Positions 1 to 9,930 of a stretch of 21,721 nt of DNA are shown here, piece after piece (positions within the stretch are counted from its first letter, which is position 1; every line of letters starts with the position of its first letter). The position numbers and the translations under genes are program-made. The stretch is from Dentipellis sp. KUC8613 (lineage: Eukaryota > Basidiomycota > Agaricomycetes > Russulales > Hericiaceae), in the NCBI GenBank assembly GCA_002286715.1, contig NSJX01000113.1, positions 1 to 21,721 on the forward strand. Reading direction: 5' to 3'. The notes beneath the pieces were generated by a model that ran no database searches, was not told the origin of the DNA, and was given only the letters and a program-made list of their open reading frames with translations.

Positions 1-54
1 GTCGTGACAGAGACGCGCCTCGTCGTGCCAGCTCACCACACATTCCTCATCGCG

Positions 55-160
55 ATGGACTCGCTGCCGCACGCACAAACGCACACGCACACGCACACTC
101 GCCTGCTCGCCCGCCAAGACATATCTAGATGGTTAGGAGAGGCGGGCCTGCAGGATATTG
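55..160 (+). CDS. Predicted first coding exon of the H0 Rep-helicase gene
   Basis: The ATG at 55 lies in the context CATCGCGATGGACTCGCTG. The same context occurs in the H1 leader (minus strand, ATG at 11078), so it is a conserved feature of the family. The exon codes for 35 residues starting MDSLPHAQ, with a short His-Thr run from a CA-rich microsatellite, then RLLARQDISRWLGEAGLQDI. It ends at 160 immediately before a consensus donor GTAAGT (161-166). The length of 106 nt leaves phase 1, which joins without a stop to the predicted exons at 2191 and 2286 and then to the long frame at 2363. The frame is also open upstream to an ATG at 4, so an earlier start is possible. No known domain is visible. 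The model is inferred from splice signals and phase only. Confidence 0.45.
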
Positions 161-2190
161 GTAAGTTTTTCAATGTTTTTCCTTCTCTTTTCCTTCCCCT
201 TCGCTCCCTGTTCTCGCCCTCGCCCTCTTCGTTCGCCCTCGCATGCTCGCACGACCTCGGACACCCTCTCAGCCCCGCACCGCCCTCTTCGCACCTCGCC
301 CCGCCCTTTTTGCGCACCATGGGGCAGTCTCGTGCCCTCTTGCCGTCTGCACGCCCCGCACCACCATCTTCGCCTCGCACCGCGCGGTCTCAGCTCCGCC
401 CCGCTCTTTTCGCGCCCCGTGGGCTTTCTCGTGCTCCACCCCAGCGTCTGCACGCCCCACCCCGGCGTCTGCACGCCTCGCTCCATTGTCTGCGCGACCC
501 GCTCCACCGTCTTCGCGTCCCGCCGTCTGTGCCCCGCGCTCCACCTTCTGCACCCCACCGACGCCCCATCAAAGAGCTTCGCGCCCTCGCGACGGCGCCT
601 TGTGTCCCGCCGACGTCACACGCGCCCGAGCGGCGTCATACCCCTCCCCCTCGCGGCGTCGTTCGCCTTCGCGACGACGCCCCACACCCTCGCAACGACG
701 CCCCTCACCCTCGCGCCGCCGCCCCGCGCCGCCCCCACCCGCCCTAGGCCGCCATCACGCCTCCTTTGTTGGACGCCCGCCCCGTCTCGCTCGCCCTCGC
801 TCGCGTCCGCGCTGCGCCGCGCCCTCTTTGCGCCCCGTGCGGCCCTCTTTGCACCCCGTGCGGCCTATCGAGCACGCCTCGCCGTCTCCGCGCCCCGCTG
901 CGTCGTCTCGGGCGCCTGGCCTTCCCACAGCGCAGTCTCGCGCCCCCGCGAGGCGGCCTCGCTTCCTAGTGACGCGATTCCGCGCCCTAGTGACGCGACT
1001 CCCCGCCTTAGCGACGCGCTCTCGCGCTCCGCTGCTGTTTCGCGCCCCGTGTCGACGCCGCGCTCCCAAGCGGGCGCCTTCTCGTGGCTCGTGGCCCCAC
1101 GCGGCCCTCGGTGGCCTTCGCGCCGCCACCACGCGCCCCGACGGTACATTTTCGCGCCATTTCGCGCCACCGTCCCCCCCCCCCCCCCCGCGCCTTTCGC
1201 CGCGCACGCCACGCGCGCCATTGGCGCCGTCTCGTGCCCTCGTCGCATCCCCACTCCCCCGGCGCCTTCGTGCGCCGTCGCTCGCGCTCGGCGGGCGCCA
1301 TCTCGTGGCCCGTGGCCCCGCGCGGCCCTCGTGGGCCTTCACGCTGCCACCACGCCCTCCGACGGCGCCTTTTTGGGCCTACGCGCCTCCGCTACCCCCC
1401 CGCACCTTCGCCACGTAGCCCATGCCGCCCCCACGCACCCCATCGGCGATGTCTCGTGCTCCCGTCGCGCCCCCACGCCCTTCTCCACCGGCGTTACTGC
1501 CGTGTCCCAGCGGCGCCTTCGCACGCCCTTGCCAGGGGCCCTCGTTGCGCCATGGTGCCGCTCGTCGCCCTCGCGTTACCGTCACACGCCGTCGCATGTC
1601 CCAAGCCACCGTTCTGCGCCCTCACGCCACTATCATGCGCGCCAGCGGCGCCGTCTTGTAGCCCGTGGCTGCGCGCCGCCCTCGCTCACCATCCCGCGCC
1701 CCCTCACTCGCACTCACGCGCCCCCTCGCGCCGCCCTCTCAAACCCGCCGTGCCGCCGTCGTACCTCGCGCGTCGCCGCGCCGTCGTGATGCAGCCACAC
1801 GTCGTCGCGCCGTTGTCGCTCGCCACGCGTCGTCGTTGCGCCTTCGTCGTGTGTCATATCACCCTCGCGCCGTCGTCACGTGCCCTCACGCTCGCCGTCG
1901 CGCCTCGCTCGCCGCCACCCGCCCTGTGCCGCCCTCGCGCGCCCTCGCGCACTCCCTTCGGCGCTCGTCCGCCGTCCTTCGCCCTTACACACCCTGTGGT
2001 CTCGCATTTGTGCCTGCTCTCGCACCTCTCTTGGCCTTGGTTCCCTGTCCCCTGCTGCCATCTGTTCCCTGCCCCTGTGGTCTTGCACTCTGCTTCTTTT
2101 TGCCCATGATCCTATATTCCTTTCTTTTTTGTCTTTCTGATTTTAACCTCGACTGACTTCTTTTACTAACTACATTTTGATTCTTTCTAG
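161..2190 (+). repeat. CpG-rich degenerate array forming predicted intron 1 of H0
   Basis: After the donor GTAAGT at 161 comes a short T/C tract, then about 1.9 kb of low-complexity sequence built from variants of CGCCCTCGCGCC and CGTCGCGC. The + strand, which is the element's sense strand, is strongly pyrimidine-rich. CpG density is highest up to about 1900 and fades towards 2160. The stretch ends in a textbook fungal 3' splice region: TACTAAC (2164-2170) 20 bases before TTTCTAG (acceptor AG at 2189-2190). Long open frames cross it (for example 158-1789) but have no domain-like content and follow from the lack of stop triplets in GC-rich DNA. Confidence 0.6.
1174..1189. repeat. Homopolymer run of 16 C
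   Basis: Sixteen consecutive C residues lie inside the CpG-rich array. The run is seen directly. It is likely to vary in length between strains and to be prone to sequencing error. Confidence 0.9.
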
Positions 2191-2362
2191 ATATGATGCT
2201 ACCCTTTCTTTTTATGTTCATCTTGTAAGTTCATGTTAATAACTTGCAAATATGTGGACTAATTGTCATCTTTGTTGGTCTCTAGCTACTACTTCTATTT
2301 TCTCTTATTGGTGAGTTTGTTTTACTTGTTTGCTGCATTACCCTATCTCATGTTTACTGCAG
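2191..2362 (+). CDS. Predicted mini-exons (2191-2224, 2286-2310) and two short introns of the H0 gene
   Basis: The segment reads as exon 2 (34 nt), intron 2 (2225-2285, GTAAGT...CTCTAG, with CTAAT at 2259-2263 as a possible branch), exon 3 (25 nt) and intron 3 (2311-2362, GTGAGT...CTGCAG). Intron sizes of 61 and 52 nt are normal for basidiomycetes. Exons 1 to 3 sum to 165 nt, so the splice into 2363 is exactly in frame with the long coding exon and no stop is created. The joined peptide is very hydrophobic from residue 37 to about 69 (for example MMLPFLFMFI), like a membrane or signal-anchor segment, which is unexpected for a transposase. This is inferred from signals and phase only; other splice choices are possible. 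Confidence 0.35.
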
Positions 2363-5300
2363 GTTCTGCCTGTAATTACTGTATACATATTCAATATATT
2401 ATACAATTTGGTCAAAAGACCTGCACACAAAGTGCCTCATACCCCTGCACACAAAGTGCTTGCACACAAAGTGCTAAACCCCGCACACAAAGTGCTTGCA
2501 CACAAAGTGCTAAATCCTGCACACAAAGTGCTAAATCCCGCACACAAAGTGCTAAATCCTGCACACAAAGTGCCAAACCCCCCAGCACATAGTGTGCTTG
2601 CACACAAAGTGCTGAACCCTGTGCACAAAGTGCTGAACCCTCCACACAAAATGCTTAAACCTGCATACAGAGTGCTTCATAAATCCCTGTGCAAAGTGGT
2701 TTCTAACATTTATGAATGTGTTGTTGCATTTGCTAAATGTTGGAAGGGGACTGACTGGTTGCTGAAAAACATATTTTCTACAAGAATGCAATGTGCAGAC
2801 AAGGACAGAAATACCGGTATGTTGTGGAAATGCTGTATTTATGGTCAAGAGAACACAAGGCACTCTATTGCTTGCTTGACTGATGATATCCCACAAAATT
2901 TGATCTGCAAATCATTATGTTACAAATTGAAATTGAAACTGCATCGAAATCACAAATCCAAGGATCCAAACACTGTAAGTATGCCTTACTATGTTAAATT
3001 TCTTGTTTGTGATACAAGTGGTCTATATTCATCAAGAGTGTGCAAAGCACTTGTTTGTCCTAATATCCTGCCATATCCTTTGATTCTTGGCAAACAGTTC
3101 TTAACAGAGAATGATCTGAAGATTTCTCTATCTGATAATTCATGTGTTGCATCCAAGATACAGTATGATATTATTCAGCAGAAATTTCTGATACATCCAA
3201 TTCAACAAGAACACAATTCAACATCCCTCATTGCTACAAATAAGAGCATGGCTGAACAGCATCAAAAAACACAGCAGATTATAGCAGAATTATTAAGTAA
3301 GATAGGTAAAACTACACAGCAGAAACATCAATGCAGAAAACAAGTACACAAGACTATCAGACATTTGGAGCAATTGCAACACATGCAACCAAAGCCAACT
3401 GTTAGCTATAGGATATCCTCATGCCTTTATTTGAATGATTTCAAACAGAATATTGATTGCATTGAAAGACATTCATATTCTAATCATGCTCAATATAATC
3501 AAATCTGGAAGTGTATACTTCAAAGTGAACCTCATGATGAAACATCTGATATTGATCAACAATCTAGATCCTTGCACCATTGTTACATTGGTGGTGGAAG
3601 TTATACAAAAAACTGGTCAGGACAGCAATTACATGGTTATGCAGATTCTCAAACTCCAGCTAACAAAGATGCAAAATACAAATTTATGAGACATCTCACC
3701 ATGATTCCAGTTCCTTATATTAATTGTCCTAAAGATTGTATTATGGCCCATCTCTCACTACAAGATCTGACAAATCTACCTCGAAATTCACTTATTGATT
3801 TACTTACATCACATGGTATTTTCATAACACATACTGTGTCTGAGGTACAGATGACGCAGACAATTCAATCACATGTTTCCCAAAATTTACCTTGCTGTCA
3901 AACTGCAATAACATTTTTTCAATGTTTAGGAACTTCTAAAAAGAAACAAGCAGAAAAGCATTACTCAGGTTCACTGAATGCATTTCCACCTAAACCAGCT
4001 GATGAAAAATTAATTAAAGCAATTGCCAAAGGTTACTGTCAAGAATTTGATCCCATAAACATACTTGAGGCAGGTTGTGCAGTTTGTGGATGTCTCAGTT
4101 CTATTCAAAAGATGGAAGACTTATCATCAGGTTTGTTTGACTACAGTTTACTTAGATCTTCTGATCTAATGATAACACGTCAGCCACGACTATCAGCATC
4201 ACAACCAAAAAGACCAATTTCTCAGCCTGTTCTTGCTCACACATGCACAAAAGTTTGTGAAAGTTGTTTAAGCCAATTAAAAAAGAATAAAATACCTGAC
4301 TTGGCACTGGTTAATGGAAATTGGATTGGAGAAGTGCCACAAGAACTCCAAAATCTTTCTTTTGCTGAAAAGATGTTGATAGCCAGAGTCAGACATAACT
4401 CATGCGTGTTTAAAGTTGTTAAATCAGGACAGTACAAGTTGAGAGCAAATGCTATCATGTTTTCCATACCCATGCCCAAGGTGTATCAGACATTACCTCC
4501 ACCACGTAAAGACTTGGATGAGGTTCTGGCTTATATTTTTATTGGATCATCTAAGCCAACTGATGAAGATCACAAGCGTGTACCAATGCTGGTGCGCAGA
4601 AACAAAGTGAAAATAGCACTAGAATGGCTAAAGCTCAATCATGTTGACTATGCTGATTTGGATATCTCAGAAGAAAACTTACAACAATATCCAGAAGATG
4701 TGCCACCAGTGGTCATTGATTATAGACGTCCACCAGAACAGAAGGACTCAGAGAATCTTGCTGTCAATAAGACTGAGGATGATGAAGGCTCAGCTGAGGG
4801 TCCATGTCCATACACTGTTCATACTCTGACAGCTGATCAATTGCAATCATCAAGTATGAAACTCAAAACAGTGATAGCCCATGCAGTGCAACATCTAATG
4901 GATGGAAAACCAGCGCTTGGAATTGGAAGATCATCTGAGCCTGAGTCTATGTATAACAATCCTCAACTTTACCCACAGGCATTTCCTTGGCTATTCCCAT
5001 ATGGACTTGGTGGTATTGGAAATGTCAATGGTTTCAAGAAGATCAGTGATCCAGCACGTAAAAGAGCTCTACTGATGTATTATGACAAGCGTTTTCAAAT
5101 GGAACCCCTGTTCCCTCTGGTAGCATTCAATCATCAGCAGATTCAGCATAGCACAACTGGTGGGTTCTTGTTGACACAAAAAAACAGATTCCCTCTCATG
5201 GCAGAGAGAATATTGAAAGCCTCATCAAACCTAGATGTGATGACATCACTTGTTGAGAGAATGGAGGCAGGGGAAACAATTACTCCAATAACACCTGCTG

Positions 5301-7981
5301 AAAAAGAATGTTTTGCTATTATAAATGATTTAGACCATGTTGCTAAACATGTTGAGGGATCAAACACTAATAAAAAATACATGAGAAATGAAATTTGGTC
5401 TCTTATATGCGCCAAAGGTGCACCATCTTGGTTTATTACATTTGCTCCAATGGATCTTAAGCATCCCCTTTGTTTATATCTAGCTTCTGAGGATCTTAGA
5501 TTCTATCCAAAGATGTATGCAGAAGATAAAAGATGGTCACTGATTGCTAACAATCCTGTAGCTTGTGCTAGATTCTTCCACTTTATGGTTCAAGCTTTTA
5601 TCAAGCATATACTTGGAGTGGGTACAAGTCATCATGGTTTGTATGGAGATACCAATGGCTACTATGGCACTGTAGAAGAGCAAGGAAGACTGACTTTACA
5701 TTTACATATGATGCTATGGATAAAAGGATCTCTGACTCCACAAGAAATTCGCAATAGGCTTGAACAAAAAGACTCAGAATTTCAACAAGCATTGATTGCA
5801 TATCTTGAAAGCACACATCAAGGTGGATACATTGATACAACAGCATCTGATATCTCAGTCAAGATAGCCACTACTGAGTCTGAAGTCAAAGGGACTCCAA
5901 ATCCAACACTGACACTACCTACTGCACCTCCTAAGAACTGCTCAAAGCATAATGAGCTGGTCATGACATGTCAATCTTGTAAGAACATGAAAAAATGGCA
6001 AGATCAGTACAAGGAAACCACAAATGAACTCTTATTTAGGTGTAATCGTCACACTTGTCATCCAGGATGCAGGAACAAAAAATATCCAGACTGCAAATCA
6101 CGCTTTCCCAGGGAAACAAGACCAGAATCCTCTGTAGATCCAGAGACAGGATCCATATTGCTCAAACATGAAGAAGAAAATCTGAATACATTTTCACCAT
6201 TGCTTACTTATCTAACCAGATGTAACACTGATGTTACAAGCTTGTTGTCAGGAACAGCTATTAAAGCAGCAACAGCATACATCACCAATTATATAACAAA
6301 GAGTCCATTGAAAACACATACCATGTTTGAGATTATCAAAGGAGTATTCAATAGGAACTCAGAGTTTTTAGAGGGTGATCATTCAATGATTGAGAAAGCC
6401 AGGAAGTTGATGGTGCAAATGGTGAATGCACTCACAGTTAAACAAGAAACAGGAGGACCTTTGGCATCTCTCTATCTTCTAGGAAACCCTGATCATTATA
6501 CAAATTTTTCTTTCAAAGTGTTCTTCTGGAATTCTTATGTTAATGAGGTCAAAAGCTCTTGGAATGAGGAAATTGATACTGTAAATCAATATCACACAAA
6601 GGTGATAATTGGAAAAGTAAAAGGAAATATGGTCGCCATATCACCTATTTTAGATTACACTTTACGTCCCAAGAAGTATGAAGATATGACACTATACGAC
6701 TGGATAAGAACAGCAGAGAAATACAAAATACCAAAGAAAAGGACTTCTACATGCAGCAGAAGAATGAAAGCAGAGGACTTGGATTTGAGATCTGAAGCCT
6801 CATTTGGAGACAGAGACAAAGAAAATGACAAGATGGAAATTGACCCTCATGAAGATGAAGATGTAAATATGCTTGACTTGACACAAAAGACCTTGGTAAA
6901 TGAGCAAGAGAATGATGATGGATATTCCACTGATTCCACTCTTATTGCAAATGATGATGATGATAGTGATTATGAAGAGGAAGACCTATCTAGTGATTCT
7001 GACAGTGACTCTGAGGATGATGATGATAACAGCAAGGCAAATCAAATGCAAAAGAGGAGAATACATCCTCAATTCTTGCAAGACCATCCACATCATGATA
7101 CACATTCAGTAAGAATACATCCTGAATCAAAAGCAAAAATTCCCTCTTTCATTGGGACCTTGCCACGTCCTGACCAAGGTAACTATGATGATTATTGTGT
7201 AACCATGTTGACTTTGTTCAAACCCTGGAGAAGTGGTTATGACTTAAAATTAGAAGGTGAGAAATGGGAACAGAGTTTCCAGAGACACACTTTTACTAAT
7301 GGTCAAAAGGAGATCATGAAATTTATGAATATCAGACATGAGTGTTATGATGCCCGTGATGACTTTAGAGCACAACGTATTAAGGCTGGAACTGCCAAAG
7401 GGCTGTCCTTTATTGGAGGCCAGTTTTGGAGTGAGCTTGACAAAGAAAATATGATGGAAGAGGAAATATACAGAGCAGGCATGGATCATCTAGATAATGC
7501 ATTTGATGAGAACAACATAAGCAATGCAAATCTGAAAAAAGCAATAGAAATGGCTCAGATTGAATCTGTTGTAGGTGCAGCTGGATGGCTTGAGTCAAGT
7601 GCAGCCTCACAAATGTCATTAGATCATGAATGGACCACTGGCCAAGAAAGAAATGCAGCAGAATGGAAAAATCTTCTTGCCACCAAAAGAGCAGAGGTGC
7701 TAACACAGAAGCAATATTCTACTAACAACAGTCAAAGCAATGAAGATTCTGACAATGAGTATGATGATCCTCCAAATGATGTTGTACCTATTTACAAGTC
7801 ATATTTAACCAATGAGTTCAAAGCAGACAGTAAAGAAGACCAAAAGCTCATCAACTCTTATGTGAAGAAATTCACATTGAATGAAGAGCAGGAGAGAGCC
7901 TTTAGGATCATTGCTAATCATTCTTGTTGTAAAGTCAAAGATCAACTAGTGAGGAGTGGGCCAGCAAGCGGCAGGGTCTGA
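2330..7981 (+). CDS. Helitron Rep protein, N-terminal and Rep part, truncated by insertion H1
   Basis: This encodes the replication-initiator half of a Helitron Rep-helicase, which nicks and joins DNA ends during rolling-circle transposition. Residues are counted from the ATG at 2330; a spliced product would enter the frame at 2363. In order: a PAHKVLN repeat (31-117); a retropepsin-like region (about 178-284); a DUF6570-like zinc region (about 575-795; C583, C586, C639, C643, C646); the Helitron N-terminal/Rep region with LFPYGLGG (about 888), HUH motif H1124-L-H1126 in LHLHMMLW, and a CRNKKYPDCKSRFPRE cysteine block (from 1238); the two-tyrosine motif Y1317-ITN-Y1321; an acidic stretch (about 1541-1567); and LPRPDQGNYDDY (about 1610). 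It ends with LNEEQERAFRII, the lead-in to the helicase. Residues after about 1873 (VRSGPASGRV) come from the antisense 3' end of H1. The catalytic Rep motifs look intact, but the helicase is disconnected. Confidence 0.9.
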   Translation: MLHYPISCLLQVLPVITVYIFNILYNLVKRPAHKVPHTPAHKVLAHKVLNPAHKVLAHKVLNPAHKVLNPAHKVLNPAHKVPNPPAHSVLAHKVLNPVHKVLNPPHKMLKPAYRVLHKSLCKVVSNIYECVVAFAKCWKGTDWLLKNIFSTRMQCADKDRNTGMLWKCCIYGQENTRHSIACLTDDIPQNLICKSLCYKLKLKLHRNHKSKDPNTVSMPYYVKFLVCDTSGLYSSRVCKALVCPNILPYPLILGKQFLTENDLKISLSDNSCVASKIQYDIIQQKFLIHPIQQEHNSTSLIATNKSMAEQHQKTQQIIAELLSKIGKTTQQKHQCRKQVHKTIRHLEQLQHMQPKPTVSYRISSCLYLNDFKQNIDCIERHSYSNHAQYNQIWKCILQSEPHDETSDIDQQSRSLHHCYIGGGSYTKNWSGQQLHGYADSQTPANKDAKYKFMRHLTMIPVPYINCPKDCIMAHLSLQDLTNLPRNSLIDLLTSHGIFITHTVSEVQMTQTIQSHVSQNLPCCQTAITFFQCLGTSKKKQAEKHYSGSLNAFPPKPADEKLIKAIAKGYCQEFDPINILEAGCAVCGCLSSIQKMEDLSSGLFDYSLLRSSDLMITRQPRLSASQPKRPISQPVLAHTCTKVCESCLSQLKKNKIPDLALVNGNWIGEVPQELQNLSFAEKMLIARVRHNSCVFKVVKSGQYKLRANAIMFSIPMPKVYQTLPPPRKDLDEVLAYIFIGSSKPTDEDHKRVPMLVRRNKVKIALEWLKLNHVDYADLDISEENLQQYPEDVPPVVIDYRRPPEQKDSENLAVNKTEDDEGSAEGPCPYTVHTLTADQLQSSSMKLKTVIAHAVQHLMDGKPALGIGRSSEPESMYNNPQLYPQAFPWLFPYGLGGIGNVNGFKKISDPARKRALLMYYDKRFQMEPLFPLVAFNHQQIQHSTTGGFLLTQKNRFPLMAERILKASSNLDVMTSLVERMEAGETITPITPAEKECFAIINDLDHVAKHVEGSNTNKKYMRNEIWSLICAKGAPSWFITFAPMDLKHPLCLYLASEDLRFYPKMYAEDKRWSLIANNPVACARFFHFMVQAFIKHILGVGTSHHGLYGDTNGYYGTVEEQGRLTLHLHMMLWIKGSLTPQEIRNRLEQKDSEFQQALIAYLESTHQGGYIDTTASDISVKIATTESEVKGTPNPTLTLPTAPPKNCSKHNELVMTCQSCKNMKKWQDQYKETTNELLFRCNRHTCHPGCRNKKYPDCKSRFPRETRPESSVDPETGSILLKHEEENLNTFSPLLTYLTRCNTDVTSLLSGTAIKAATAYITNYITKSPLKTHTMFEIIKGVFNRNSEFLEGDHSMIEKARKLMVQMVNALTVKQETGGPLASLYLLGNPDHYTNFSFKVFFWNSYVNEVKSSWNEEIDTVNQYHTKVIIGKVKGNMVAISPILDYTLRPKKYEDMTLYDWIRTAEKYKIPKKRTSTCSRRMKAEDLDLRSEASFGDRDKENDKMEIDPHEDEDVNMLDLTQKTLVNEQENDDGYSTDSTLIANDDDDSDYEEEDLSSDSDSDSEDDDDNSKANQMQKRRIHPQFLQDHPHHDTHSVRIHPESKAKIPSFIGTLPRPDQGNYDDYCVTMLTLFKPWRSGYDLKLEGEKWEQSFQRHTFTNGQKEIMKFMNIRHECYDARDDFRAQRIKAGTAKGLSFIGGQFWSELDKENMMEEEIYRAGMDHLDNAFDENNISNANLKKAIEMAQIESVVGAAGWLESSAASQMSLDHEWTTGQERNAAEWKNLLATKRAEVLTQKQYSTNNSQSNEDSDNEYDDPPNDVVPIYKSYLTNEFKADSKEDQKLINSYVKKFTLNEEQERAFRIIANHSCCKVKDQLVRSGPASGRV
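2421..2680 (+). repeat. In-frame minisatellite coding for PAHKVLN-type repeats
   Basis: About fourteen copies of a core like GCACACAAAGTGCT occur in 21-nt units (coding N-P-A-H-K-V-L) mixed with 15-nt units (A-H-K-V-L). Unit lengths are multiples of three, so the long frame stays open. Copies become imperfect at both edges. Spacing is irregular and there are no unique spacers, so this is not a CRISPR array. Confidence 0.9.
2861..3180 (+). other. Retropepsin-like (aspartic protease) region at the N-terminal side of the Helitron ORF
   Basis: The translated segment resembles the retropepsin-like domains of basidiomycete retroelement proteins. It has HSIACLTDD, where such proteins usually carry the catalytic D-[ST]-G or similar, then FLVCDTSGLYSSRVCKALV, then PLILGKQFLTENDLKI, which matches the usual 'ILG.PFL..N.I' flap-to-core segment, and SDNSCVASKIQYDII. 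The first aspartate motif reads TDDIPQN and lacks the glycine, so catalysis is doubtful. The similarity is recalled from family knowledge, not computed. Confidence 0.4.
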
Positions 7982-7987
7982 TTCATC
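7946..7987 (-). other. H1 3' terminus: subterminal repeat, hairpin and CTAG
   Basis: Read on the minus strand, GATGAATCAG is followed by a hairpin with 4-bp arms GCCG/TGGC (one G-T pair) around CTTGC, ten bases and CTAG. Helitron 3' ends are known for a short hairpin about 10-12 nt before CTRR, which this fits. The same sequence read on + supplies the last residues and stop codon (7979-7981) of the truncated Rep ORF. Confidence 0.8.
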
Positions 7988-8400
7988 ACATTTTATCATC
8001 TTTATAAATCATCTTTATAAATCTCTATAATTGAGGACATATAGTTCTAATCTTTATCATGATTTGGTCAGATTTGATCTCATTTCATTCATATGTCCAA
8101 TTGTGTTTCAAACCTAGTCAAGCAGTCCATGTGTCTCAGAATAATAGAGGGCATGAGCTGAATTGAGAACCTTGTATGATAAGCTAAAAAAGGGGCAGTA
8201 CTTGCATTGGCATTCAGGACAATTATATAACAACAATTATATTGTTAGAACTATGAAACACTACACTAAACTAAGAAAATAATATCAAAGTAATCTGCTG
8301 TCACACAAAGTACCAATGTCACCCTTCAAGACATCTCAGGGAATTATCAGTACCTGGTTGTTGAACAGAAGAAGAATGAACATACCGTGCATAAGCACTA
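7988..8400 (-). other. AT-rich 3' segment of H1, no gene seen
   Basis: The segment is AT-rich, with a short direct repeat of ATCATCTTTATAA near 7997-8020. On the minus strand CAACAACCAG ends at 8354 and could be the 3' splice site that closes the array-containing intron. No open frame of interest is present. Confidence 0.45.
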
Positions 8401-9775
8401 CACAGCATGACACGGCGCCATTGTGCACGTCGAGGTCTAAGAGGGCACGACAAGGCGGGAGGCCGCGAATGAGGGAACACGACGGCGCATAATGACAGCG
8501 TAACGACGCGCGACGGCAGCGCGAGAGCGGCGAGGGAGGGCACGTGAGGCACCAGACGATGCGCGACGGGGCGACAACGGGGTGACGGGGCGAGACGGGT
8601 GCGAGGGGCGCAGGGCCCGCACGAGAGGCAAGACAGCGCGCAGGCGCGACAACGGCTTCAGATGGCCGCGATGAAGGGGCAATGGCGGCGCGAGGGACGT
8701 GACGCCGCGACGCTGTGACACCGTGATACGGAGGGTGGCGCGCCACAGGGCGCAAGAGGGCGCGACGGGCAGGAGGTCATGGCGGGAGGGCGGGTGGCGG
8801 CAGCGCGACAGCGCGTGACGACAGCGCGACGGTACGCAAGGGAGGGCGCGTGATGGCGCGCGAAGGCAGGAGGTGCGTGACGGCGGGATGACGGCGGGCG
8901 CTGGGGAGCGGGACGGCCGTGAACGAGCGGCGTGAAGGACGGCGAGCAGCGGCGCCGCCAGGGCGCGAGACGGCGTGACGCGCCGCTCAGACGACGCCGC
9001 AGGGGGCAGCATGCGCGACGGCACGCAGCGACACGGGGCGGCAGGGCGAGAGACAAGGTGGTGGAGGCAAAACAGCCATGCGCGGTTGTGCGCGTGATGG
9101 GCGTTTGACGGCGTGGGCTGCAGGGCAGCGCGCAGGCGCGTGCGGCAGGGCCGCGAGAGTGGGTGGGTGTGAGCGAGGGCGGGCGAAAGCACTCGGGGCC
9201 GGCGCGAGGGCGCCTGGTGGCAGCGCTCGATGGCGCCGCTGGGGCGCGAGGGCGAGCGAGGAGGGCCCGCGAGGGCGAGCGCGTGACGCAAGAGTTGGAG
9301 GGGCGGCGTGCGGATACCAGAGGGCGGCAGGGGTGGAGAGGGAGGCGCGCGCGCGCGAGGGCGTGGCACGGCTGCGGAGAGGCAGCGTGCGCGCGTGCGA
9401 GGCCGGCGGCGGCGCGCGGGAGCGGTGGGCGCACGCGCGATCGCGTGGCTGACACGCACGGGCGCGAAGGGGCGACGTGCGGGTGAGGCGGGGGCGTGAG
9501 GAACGGCGGCGAGGGGCGATGGGCGACGTGCGGGCGTGCGAGGCCAGCGGCTGCTCGCGAGAGCAGTGCGGGCGCGCGAGATCGCGTGGCGGACACGCGC
9601 GGGCACGGAGGAGCGGCGTGCGGGGCGGCGGGGGCGAGAGACGGCGACGAGTGGTGGGCGCGTGAGGCCGGCGGCGGCTCGCGAGGGCGGTGGGGGCGCG
9701 AGAGGACGTGGCGGGCATGCAAGGGTGGCAGAGGCGCGAGGTGGAGGGGTGGGAGAGCAGGAAACAGAAACATAA
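8401..9775 (-). repeat. CpG-rich degenerate array, distal block of H1
   Basis: About 1.37 kb of GCGCGAGGGCG/GACGGCGCG-type low-complexity DNA. The + strand is purine-rich, so the element-sense (minus) strand is pyrimidine-rich, as in H0. Units are too degenerate to give a single period by eye. Long minus-strand frames (for example 8437-9780) run through it but look like translated low complexity. Confidence 0.75.
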
Positions 9776-9930
9776 TGCAAGGACTTACCAAGTCACGGTA
9801 GGTCCGCCCTGCTCATCCGTCATCGCATGTTTGAACGGGCGTGCGTGCGTGCTTGTGTGTGTGGTGATGAGCTGGCGCGTCAAGGCGCGTCGCTGCGACG
9901 AAGTCCGAGTCCGGCAATTGAGGGTACGCG
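9776..9930 (-). repeat. Second leader/first-exon-like module inside H1
   Basis: On the minus strand this resembles the 5' leader-exon module near 11150-10975. It has CAATTGCCGG (9913 region), GCGACGCGCCTTGACGCGCC, CCAGCTCA followed by a CA-rich microsatellite, then an ATG-containing stretch ending in a GTAAGT donor (GT at 9788-9787). It separates the two array blocks. It may be an alternative first exon or the relic of a nested or tandem copy. Confidence 0.55.

Noticed and set aside
4..747. 247-residue frame starting at 4
   Set aside because: Only its first part overlaps the predicted exon 1; the rest is array sequence beyond the donor at 161.
158..1789. 543-residue open frame through the H0 array
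   Set aside because: Low-complexity R/P/A/S-rich translation in CpG-rich DNA with few stop triplets; several overlapping frames are equally open, and a GTAAGT donor at 161 with matching acceptor makes it intronic.
2421..2680. CRISPR-like array of CACACAAAGTG repeats
   Set aside because: Spacing is short and irregular without unique spacers, and it lies in frame within a eukaryotic coding region.
8437..9780. 447-residue minus-strand frame in the H1 array
   Set aside because: Same composition effect; no domain, and the alternative frames are just as long.
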